NCBI GenBank assembly: GCA_021162225.1
Contig: JAGGZB010000073.1
Coordinates: 1 to 5,455 of the forward strand
Direction: 5' to 3'
DNA: 5,455 nt
DNA from: Candidatus Bathyarchaeota archaeon
GTDB taxonomy: Archaea; Thermoproteota; Bathyarchaeia; Bathyarchaeales; DTEX01
This document shows, one piece after another, positions 1 through 5,333 of this stretch. Each line of letters opens with the position of its first letter. The stretch's first letter is position 1. Made by a program: the position numbers and the translations under genes. The notes below the pieces were generated by a model that had not been told where the DNA came from, ran no database searches, and was given only the letters and a program-made list of their open reading frames with translations.

Positions 1-21
1 ATATTACTCTTTAGGTTAAAA

Positions 22-38
22 CCGAAAGCTCTAAATTT
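22..38 (+). promoter_or_regulatory. Candidate BRE/TATA promoter of tRNA-Lys
   Basis: A purine-rich BRE-like stretch (CCGAAAG, 22-28) is followed by an A/T-rich TATA-like element (CTAAATTT, 31-38). With the usual archaeal spacing of about 26 bp from TATA centre to transcript start, transcription would begin near position 61, about 11 bp before the mature tRNA 5' end. This is reasonable for a pre-tRNA with a short leader removed by RNase P. The TATA match is imperfect, so this is inferred from position and composition. Confidence 0.4.
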
Positions 39-71
39 CTTGATGCAACTTCTTTTCTGAATGAAGAGCTG

Positions 72-149
72 GGGCCCGTAGCTCAGCCAGGACAGAGCAC
101 CGGGCTTTTAACCCGGGGGTCGTGGGTTCAATTCCCGCCGGGCCCGCCA
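72..149 (+). tRNA. tRNA-Lys (anticodon UUU), CCA encoded
   Basis: A full cloverleaf can be drawn. The acceptor stem is GGGCCCG (72-78) with CGGGCCC (139-145), followed by discriminator G146 and an encoded CCA (147-149). The D stem is GCTC (81-84) with GAGC (95-98) around a 10-nt loop containing GG. The anticodon stem is CCGGG (100-104) with CCCGG (112-116); loop CTTTTAA puts anticodon TTT at 107-109, reading lysine AAA/AAG codons. The variable loop has 5 nt. The T stem is GTGGG with CCCGC (one G-T wobble) and the T loop is TTCAATT. There is no intron. The very GC-rich stems suit a thermophile. Its 3' end lies 11 bp from the stop codon of the convergent sugar kinase gene. No clear terminator follows, only a mildly T-rich stretch. 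Confidence 0.97.
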
Positions 150-160
150 ATAATCTTGTC

Positions 161-1135
161 TCATATTAATGAATCGATATGGGTTCTTTCCTTTCGGTGT
201 TTTCTTATGAATTCTTCGATTTCTCGAATGGATGAAGGGCCATTCATTGGGCCGAATCTCGTAACCTTTATAGCTCCAGCGGCGTTCGCGAACTCCAAAA
301 TTCTGCTTAGGCGCCAGTTTTTGAGAAGTCCATATGCGAAGGCTGCATCATAAACGTCTCCAGCTCCCGTGGGATCTACTTCTGAGACTTTAAATGAGGG
401 CTTAAAGATAACTTCTTTCCGGGTTATCGCCATTGATCCCTTACTTCCCATCTTTATGACGGCGACTTCTGGGCCTATACTGATGAGTTTTCTTCCAGCA
501 TCTACTGGATCATCTATTCCAGTCAAAGCGGCAGCTTCATCTCTGCTTGGAAGGATAACCCTGCATGCCTTAATAGCTGGCCAGCATATTCTCCTAATAG
601 TCTCTACATCTAAAAGTTCCGGTCTCAAGTTTGGGTCAAAAGTAACTATAATGTTTGAATCCTCAGCTATCTTCAAAGCTTCATAGCATGCTTCTCGGCT
701 TTTTTCATTAACCGCAAGCGATGATCCCATAATATGTAGTAGCTTAGATTCAGCGATGTACTTCCTGTCCAGAGGGTCCAAAGAGAGTTGTCCAGCAGCT
801 GAATGTCTAAGATGAAATATGAACTTTCGAGTTCCTGAAGAATAATACATCACAAAAGTAGTCCCTGTAGTATATTCCTTCACCACGCGGATCCTACTTA
901 CATCCACGCCGTCTTCTCTAAGTTTCTCTATTAGAAGCGTGCCGAAATCATCATCTCCAACAGCCCCTATGAATCCCGATTTTAATCCTAGGTTCGCCGC
1001 CGTGTCTATAAAGATTGCAGGTGCACCGCTCGGGTATGGTCCAAGGTATACTGCAGGCACACTGTGGGGTACATCTCGATCTTTCCGCATTATCTCAACC
1101 AATATCTCGCCCAGACTTACTACTTCGAAATGCAT
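161..1135 (-). CDS. PfkB/ribokinase-family sugar kinase
   Basis: This 324-residue protein is a normal-length PfkB-family kinase, which transfers the ATP gamma-phosphate to a sugar hydroxyl in the cytoplasm. Seen: an N-terminal GEILVEI strand; an SGAPA segment (residues 36-40) followed by an ALG-like helix and FIGAVGDDDFG (to about 65), corresponding to PfkB signature 1; FDPNLRP (166-172), common in fructokinase and 2-keto-3-deoxygluconate kinase relatives; and DPTGAGD (254-260), PfkB signature 2, with the anion hole and probable catalytic base Asp260. The Asn usually found in signature 1 (GGAPAN) is Ile here. The sugar substrate cannot be assigned; a ketose or 2-keto-3-deoxy sugar acid is a guess from FDPNLRP. 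I chose the ATG at 1135 over an in-frame TTG at 1168. GTGA (1143-1146) lies 7 nt before the ATG, and a TATA box at 1171-1179 predicts a transcript start near 1149, downstream of the TTG. The gene is convergent with tRNA-Lys, and its own promoter suggests transcription separate from the permease gene upstream. Confidence 0.93.
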   Translation of the reverse strand: MHFEVVSLGEILVEIMRKDRDVPHSVPAVYLGPYPSGAPAIFIDTAANLGLKSGFIGAVGDDDFGTLLIEKLREDGVDVSRIRVVKEYTTGTTFVMYYSSGTRKFIFHLRHSAAGQLSLDPLDRKYIAESKLLHIMGSSLAVNEKSREACYEALKIAEDSNIIVTFDPNLRPELLDVETIRRICWPAIKACRVILPSRDEAAALTGIDDPVDAGRKLISIGPEVAVIKMGSKGSMAITRKEVIFKPSFKVSEVDPTGAGDVYDAAFAYGLLKNWRLSRILEFANAAGAIKVTRFGPMNGPSSIREIEEFIRKHRKERTHIDSLI

Positions 1136-1170
1136 CGCGTATTCACGCAGATTGCTGTAGAGATTCAAGA

Positions 1171-1179
1171 ATTTAAATA
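1171..1179 (-). promoter_or_regulatory. TATA box of the sugar kinase gene
   Basis: On the minus strand this reads TATTTAAAT, preceded by the A-rich BRE-like stretch GCAAATAAC. A transcript start about 26 bp downstream would fall near 1149, giving a leader of roughly 14 nt that carries the GTGA ribosome-binding motif (1143-1146) before the ATG at 1135. The element lies in the 108-bp gap after the permease stop codon, so the kinase has its own promoter even if permease transcripts also read through. Confidence 0.55.
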
Positions 1180-1243
1180 GTTATTTGCCCAAAAGGTAAA
1201 TCTCTCCAGATGATTTTTGCTGGAAAAGAGGAGATTTAATTCT

Positions 1244-4243
1244 CTATTCTCCTATTATCCTTTCCTTGTTCTTTGCCCAATGTATCATCATATCGAATAT
1301 CAAGTCTACGGTTCTTTCGATGACGCTCTCTGGCATTCCGGGACTGGCAGGTTCGCATATCAGCCTCACACGATAATAATCTTCTTGAGGATGCTTGGTC
1401 ATAATGAGTGCGTTTTTAGTTCCTCTCTCTCCACCAGCAATCTGGAAGTAATAGTCAAACTTGATAGAGCGAACAAGTTCTCCTTTGATGTTTTCAATCT
1501 CTGGGGTTTCCTCAATATTTTCCATTCTCTCCGTATATCCTGTTCTCAGCTCATTTAGGCTGTTTAGAACATAGCCCACAAAGAATTCTATCTCATTAGT
1601 CTTAACCTTTACGGGCATGCTAAGCTCTCTTGCTTGGTAAACCTTGAATATTTTTTCTCTACGCTCCTTTGCCTCCTTTTCGGGTAGCTTAAGCCTCTTA
1701 ATCTTTGATGGAGTATAGGTGCTGATCGCCATATATGCTGGCCTCACTGCGGATAGTACAGAGGCTGCTATGGCTATTGCGAACGCGATCGCACTCCAAT
1801 ACCACTCTATTTTTTCACGAACCATAAGATCTTGCTGTAATAATACCATGATTCTGTAGAATCCGAGACCGAATAAATAGCCTAAGCTTCCACCAACCAT
1901 ACCGAGGATGACGGCTTCAGCTAGGAATATCAGCCCGATATGGGTTGGATTAAGCCCAAGCATTAAAAGCGTTCTTATCTCCTTTCTTCTTTCATAGACG
2001 CTGTTTAACATAACCATTCCAGTGTTCAAACCAACCATTACCAGGGGAATCAGAAGCTCAACCGCACCCTTAATCTCAACATAGGAGTCTATATAGAAAT
2101 GCGTAAGAGACCCGTTTGAAGAAACAAAAACATCATAGTCAAAAACGTAAAGCAGATACTTAATTATTGATCTCATATCTGCCTGGTTCCCTATTTGGAA
2201 AACCATCTCTGAGAGAGTGGCGAATTGAGGTATTTCTTGGCGACCTATTATCCTTGCAATATTCTTTAATTCCTCAGCGGTCTTCCAATTCATTATTACA
2301 ACTTCCGTGCTATTGCAGACTCTCAGAGTTCTGTCTGAGAGTATTCGAATAGGTCCATATGGCTGTCCATCTAGATCGATTAAATTCTCGTACTCATCGC
2401 TGCTAAATACTCCTTTAACAGTGAAATTTCCTGAAACTCCCGAAACTCCCTGTATACGTAGAGTTACGGTCTCGTTGGCTTTCACACCTAAAATGCTGGC
2501 TAGCTTAGAGCTTATCAATATCCCTTCTTCATCGTTCTCGCTCAGGAAGTTTCCTTCCGTGATGATTCTATCTAACGGAATATACTTTGTCTCATTAACC
2601 GGATCTATCCCTAGAACGCCATAGATTAAAGCTGTACTTCCAGTTCTCGGATTCTTGATCAGAGCGATGGGATGGGAGCTTGGAAGATTCTCAATTCTAA
2701 TAGCTATATTTTTCATCTCTATTATCTCCGAAAGAATCTGTGGATCATCTCTTCCGAGTGGTGAAAATAGCAGAGTCTTGTTAACCATTCTTTTCACAAG
2801 TATTCCATTGGATGGTGGAGTTACACTAATTCTTTCAGAAACTATGCCGAAAACTTTCCCGAAAGACGTTAAAGATGTGAAGGCCAAGATGAGAATAACT
2901 ATTGAAAGTATCGTAAAGAAACCCCGTATCTTCCTACGTTTTATCTGCCTCTTCCCCATCGAAAATATCACCGAAATCGCACTTCTCCATGGCACTTCTC
3001 CCTCAACGGTTCTTTCTTTCCAAACGCGTGGAATTCCAAAGAGGAGCGCTAAAACGATTATGATGGAAACTACGGACGATCCGATGAATAATGAGCTGTT
3101 TTCTTCAATAACTATGTGTGCACCTGGGTACAGGAAGTACAGCAAAACCAAGTATATTATGTAGATTACTATGCTTGAGATGATTTTTCTTTTTTCTTTT
3201 TCAAAAAGGAAGAAGGCTAACACGGTGCTGAATACTGCCATAACTGCCGAGAGATAAACGGCGCCGGTTTTGCTGACCATGTACATGTGTTGAATAGTCA
3301 TTGAGATAAGATTCATCTGCTCAAGCTCTGATCTCAGAATAGACCAAACCTTTAAGTAATCGTCATCATTCCTCGCGTGAGCGAGGAGAGAATCTGCTTC
3401 CATTATTCTCCTATATGAATTCATTATTTTTCTTCTTTCATCAAAAACCACGAAACCAATATTCTGTGCATCATTAATCTGAGAGATGGTCTCGTTAAAT
3501 TTTGAGCGAACCGTGTCAAGTCCGTTTCTCAGAGTATAGTCCGATATCAGAATTGAAGATTTGGCGCCCTGAGGAAGATTAAATGCTACAGATCCATTGT
3601 ATAGGATTATATCCTTTCTAATTGTGCTTTTTCGGGACTTTAAGAAAATGTAAACCTCAGTTTTCACGATAACTGGAGTATCCGCTGGCACTATGACTAG
3701 GTTGCCGTCAAGCCTTAGAAACCATGCATGGAGGGAAGATCCATACTCATCCACCATACCGGGAACTATACTTAATCTAGATCCATCCTCTCCTAATACT
3801 TTAAGAGTAAACATACCTTTACGTCTGGGACTCGGAGACTGAACAAGATACCATGAACCTTTCAGTTCGATCAGTGCTCCCGGAACGAGTGTAAAATCAA
3901 CCTTCTTCTCCCACGAGTCCATCTCGATTCTCTTAACTGACGGAACATAATCCACATTTTTTTGAGTGAAGTTTCCTCTGAAAGCATAAATATAATATGA
4001 TCTGCCTAAGACTATGAATGGTCCGGAGATATTGTAGAATCCATTCTTGTCAGTAAAGAATCTATACGACTCCAGACACCACGCAAGAATTATCGTTGCG
4101 TTAGGAATAGGCTTTCCTGTTTTGAAATCGATGACTCTGCCATAAATTCTCGGCGTAGTGCGCGGAGCCGCGTAGATACTTATGCATGGCTGGAGCAACA
4201 TAAGCATGAGAAGAAGCAATGATAAGCGAATCCAAGCTTTCAA
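1244..4243 (-). CDS. FtsX/MacB-type permease with large extracellular N-terminal region
   Basis: This 999-residue membrane protein is probably the permease or mechanotransmission subunit of an ABC system. Order of parts: signal peptide (about 1-26, hydrophobic LSLLLLMLMLL); carboxypeptidase-regulatory-like beta domain (about 32-120, with GRVIDFKTGKPIPNATI and a TDKNGFYNISG turn); extracellular, partly helical region to about 325; three membrane helices (about 328-347, 355-373, 384-404); a basic cytoplasmic stretch (KRQIKRRKIRG); first FtsX helix (438-460); extracellular MacB-like periplasmic-core domain (about 461-725); and three FtsX helices (about 726-748, 768-795, 814-842). YERRKEIRTLLMLG (750-763) is the typical cytoplasmic coupling segment between the last helices. 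A soluble C-terminal domain (about 851-999) is not recognised. Positive-inside charges fit seven helices with a cytoplasmic C-terminus. The TTG start at 4243 is well supported: GGAGGA lies 7 nt upstream and a signal peptide follows at once. No ATPase gene is in the window. Its substrate is unknown; lipoprotein or peptide export and cell-wall regulation are the family's known roles. Confidence 0.88.
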   Translation of the reverse strand: MKAWIRLSLLLLMLMLLQPCISIYAAPRTTPRIYGRVIDFKTGKPIPNATIILAWCLESYRFFTDKNGFYNISGPFIVLGRSYYIYAFRGNFTQKNVDYVPSVKRIEMDSWEKKVDFTLVPGALIELKGSWYLVQSPSPRRKGMFTLKVLGEDGSRLSIVPGMVDEYGSSLHAWFLRLDGNLVIVPADTPVIVKTEVYIFLKSRKSTIRKDIILYNGSVAFNLPQGAKSSILISDYTLRNGLDTVRSKFNETISQINDAQNIGFVVFDERRKIMNSYRRIMEADSLLAHARNDDDYLKVWSILRSELEQMNLISMTIQHMYMVSKTGAVYLSAVMAVFSTVLAFFLFEKEKRKIISSIVIYIIYLVLLYFLYPGAHIVIEENSSLFIGSSVVSIIIVLALLFGIPRVWKERTVEGEVPWRSAISVIFSMGKRQIKRRKIRGFFTILSIVILILAFTSLTSFGKVFGIVSERISVTPPSNGILVKRMVNKTLLFSPLGRDDPQILSEIIEMKNIAIRIENLPSSHPIALIKNPRTGSTALIYGVLGIDPVNETKYIPLDRIITEGNFLSENDEEGILISSKLASILGVKANETVTLRIQGVSGVSGNFTVKGVFSSDEYENLIDLDGQPYGPIRILSDRTLRVCNSTEVVIMNWKTAEELKNIARIIGRQEIPQFATLSEMVFQIGNQADMRSIIKYLLYVFDYDVFVSSNGSLTHFYIDSYVEIKGAVELLIPLVMVGLNTGMVMLNSVYERRKEIRTLLMLGLNPTHIGLIFLAEAVILGMVGGSLGYLFGLGFYRIMVLLQQDLMVREKIEWYWSAIAFAIAIAASVLSAVRPAYMAISTYTPSKIKRLKLPEKEAKERREKIFKVYQARELSMPVKVKTNEIEFFVGYVLNSLNELRTGYTERMENIEETPEIENIKGELVRSIKFDYYFQIAGGERGTKNALIMTKHPQEDYYRVRLICEPASPGMPESVIERTVDLIFDMMIHWAKNKERIIGE

Positions 4244-4250
4244 TCGCTTT

Positions 4251-4256
4251 TCCTCC
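4251..4256 (-). promoter_or_regulatory. Strong Shine-Dalgarno site deciding a TTG start
   Basis: The minus strand reads GGAGGA, separated by 7 nt (AAAGCGA) from the TTG at 4243-4241. This near-perfect match to the archaeal anti-SD sequence fixes the permease start at a non-standard TTG codon; the next in-frame ATG, residue 13, lies inside the signal peptide hydrophobic core. Confidence 0.85.
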
Positions 4257-4283
4257 GAGGATAAGAAAATTTACTTAAAACCT

Positions 4284-4296
4284 AATTTATCTTTTA
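4284..4296 (-). promoter_or_regulatory. Candidate BRE/TATA promoter of the permease gene
   Basis: On the minus strand this reads AAAAGATAAATTA, an A-rich BRE-like part followed by an A/T TATA-like core. A transcript start about 26 bp downstream (near 4262) would leave a leader of about 19 nt containing the GGAGGA site. A second A/T stretch (TTTTAAG, 4274-4280) is too close: it would start the RNA inside or after the ribosome-binding site. Confidence 0.35.
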
Positions 4297-4312
4297 CCTT
4301 TTTGCGGATTGG

Positions 4313-4335
4313 CATTAAAATTAATGTCCTTAAGG
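4313..4335. promoter_or_regulatory. Two adjacent palindromes in the divergent promoter region
   Basis: CATTAA (4313-4318) and TTAATG (4321-4326) form an inverted repeat with a 2-bp spacer. Immediately after comes the perfect 8-bp palindrome CCTTAAGG (4328-4335). The second abuts the TATA box of the phospholipase D-like gene (4336-4345), where a bound protein would cover the BRE. This is the position expected of an operator for a dimeric archaeal transcription factor. The regulator is unknown, and A/T-rich palindromes of this size can occur by chance. Confidence 0.3.
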
Positions 4336-4345
4336 CATATATATC
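4336..4345 (+). promoter_or_regulatory. TATA box of the phospholipase D-like gene
   Basis: The sequence CATATATATC is a good archaeal TATA box. A transcript start about 26 bp downstream (near 4367) would give a leader of about 30 nt before the ATG at 4397. It lies 101 bp from the divergent permease start, so the two genes have back-to-back promoters and could share control. Confidence 0.6.
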
Positions 4346-4396
4346 ATCATTAAGTAGCAATGAGTATGGCTTATCGGAAATGAGCCGCGTGGTTTT

Positions 4397-5101
4397 ATGG
4401 TCAAGAGGTCATTATTTTTAATTCTGGCTCTAGGACTTGCTATAGGTTTCCTAGCTGGACACATATATCAGAAAAGCGCATTCGATGAACTTACCCAGCA
4501 AATAGCAGTTTTGGAAAGGAGAAATCAGGATTTAAACAAGTGGCTTCAAGGAAACATATCGCTATATGAAGAGAGAATAGCTATCCTAAAAGATGAGGCG
4601 AAACGGATCGCGAATGAGGCTGCCTCCTTACGTTCTCGCCTAAAGACTCTACAAAGCCAAGCAAATACTACAGTACTTGGAATATACTTCAGTCCCAAAG
4701 GCGGATGTGAAGCTCAAATCATCTGGTGGATTAACAGAGCAAACATATCGATTCACGTACTAATCTATAGTTTCACGCTGGATTCGATAAGCAACGCGCT
4801 AATCAATGCTTATAATCGAGGAGTGGACGTGAAGATAGTATTTGAAAGGGATCAAGTGACAAAGTATAGCGAGTATCAAAAGCTAAAAGCCGCCGGGGTG
4901 CCAGTGCGTAACGATACGAATCCTGGACTCATGCACAACAAAGTTATGATTATTGATGGAAAGATAGTCTTGACGGGGAGTTTTAACTGGTCGGTGAGTG
5001 CAGAGAGGAGGAATAATGAAAATCTTATAGTAATAAGAAGCATCTATGTTGCCAGAGTATACGAGGAAGAATTTGATAAGATATGGAACAATAGTATCTA
5101 G
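4397..5101 (+). CDS. Membrane-anchored single-HKD phospholipase D-like nuclease (Nuc/Zucchini type)
   Basis: This 234-residue protein has three parts. An N-terminal membrane helix (about residues 5-21) is preceded by K3 and R4, predicting N-in/C-out topology and an extracellular catalytic domain. A coiled-coil-like stretch (about 26-88) is rich in Glu, Lys, Arg and heptad-spaced Leu/Ile. The phospholipase D-superfamily domain (about 93-232) carries one HKD motif: H180, K182 and D187, followed by GSFNWS (194-199) and E208-N209. FSPKGG (98-103) and the VLIYSFTLDSISNAL segment are also typical. Proteins with a single HKD motif, such as Nuc of plasmid pKM101 and Zucchini, act as homodimers with a phosphohistidine intermediate and cleave nucleic acids without metal. 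Nuclease activity is therefore more likely than lipase activity, but is inferred. The ATG at 4397 is the first start after an in-frame stop at 4361; its ribosome-binding site is weak. All catalytic residues are present. It is divergent from the permease gene and has its own TATA box. Confidence 0.9.
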   Translation: MVKRSLFLILALGLAIGFLAGHIYQKSAFDELTQQIAVLERRNQDLNKWLQGNISLYEERIAILKDEAKRIANEAASLRSRLKTLQSQANTTVLGIYFSPKGGCEAQIIWWINRANISIHVLIYSFTLDSISNALINAYNRGVDVKIVFERDQVTKYSEYQKLKAAGVPVRNDTNPGLMHNKVMIIDGKIVLTGSFNWSVSAERRNNENLIVIRSIYVARVYEEEFDKIWNNSI

Positions 5102-5121
5102 AGAAAAACTTCAAGGTACAC

Positions 5122-5134
5122 TGATTTAAAATCA
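5122..5134. repeat. Short palindrome after the phospholipase D-like gene
   Basis: TGATTT-A-AAATCA is a 13-bp odd palindrome, 20 bp past the stop codon. With a single central base it cannot form an RNA hairpin of full stem length. A T-rich stretch with a weak GAGA/TCTC stem follows at 5143-5156 and may help end transcription. The rest of the 232-bp gap holds only the candidate promoter described next. Confidence 0.2.
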
Positions 5135-5271
5135 ATAATTCAGAGATTTATTTCTCCTTCAAAAATCATTAATATACCCACCTGCTACTCTAGGTTCAGA
5201 CGTAGAATCCAGATAGAGAATTCGGTCTATCAATCGCGTTTAAGAAGAGGGTACTATATTCTGTCTGTATA

Positions 5272-5281
5272 GGGTATATAC
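5272..5281 (+). promoter_or_regulatory. Candidate TATA box of the pilin-like gene
   Basis: GGGTATATAC is a good TATA-like element about 55 bp before the start codon of the pilin-like gene. A transcript start near 5303 would give a leader of about 30 nt containing the GTGAGAG ribosome-binding motif. A second A/T element (CTATATT, 5254-5260) lies 15 bp upstream and could be an alternative. Confidence 0.45.
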
Positions 5282-5333
5282 GCACAAATCAAAATATCAC
5301 ATTCCAAACTCATCACTTCTCCAGTGAGAGATG

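Noticed and set aside
1..60. Frame 1 is open from the left edge to TGA at 58-60 and could be the tail of an upstream gene
   Set aside because: Twenty codons without a motif are not enough, and a promoter-like element for the tRNA overlaps the same bases.
72..149. tRNA gene as an integration (att) site
   Set aside because: I found no second copy of the tRNA 3' end in the window and no integrase or mobile-element gene beside it.
369..686. Open frame of 105 codons on the plus strand
   Set aside because: It is antisense to the PfkB kinase gene, whose motifs are intact; the frame has no recognisable content.
1205..1224. Stem-loop TCCAG/CTGGA with a 10-nt loop between the permease stop codon and the kinase promoter
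   Set aside because: The stem has only 5 bp and is followed by no real T tract on the minus strand (at most four T), so it is not a convincing terminator.
2655..3164. Open frame of 169 codons on the plus strand
   Set aside because: It lies entirely inside the well-supported permease gene on the other strand, shows no recognisable motif, and no promoter or ribosome-binding site was noted for it.
4182..4421. Open frame of 79 codons on the plus strand across the divergent promoter region
   Set aside because: It begins antisense to the permease signal peptide, runs through A/T-rich promoter sequence with TATA elements, and ends in the PLD gene; no coding signal is visible.
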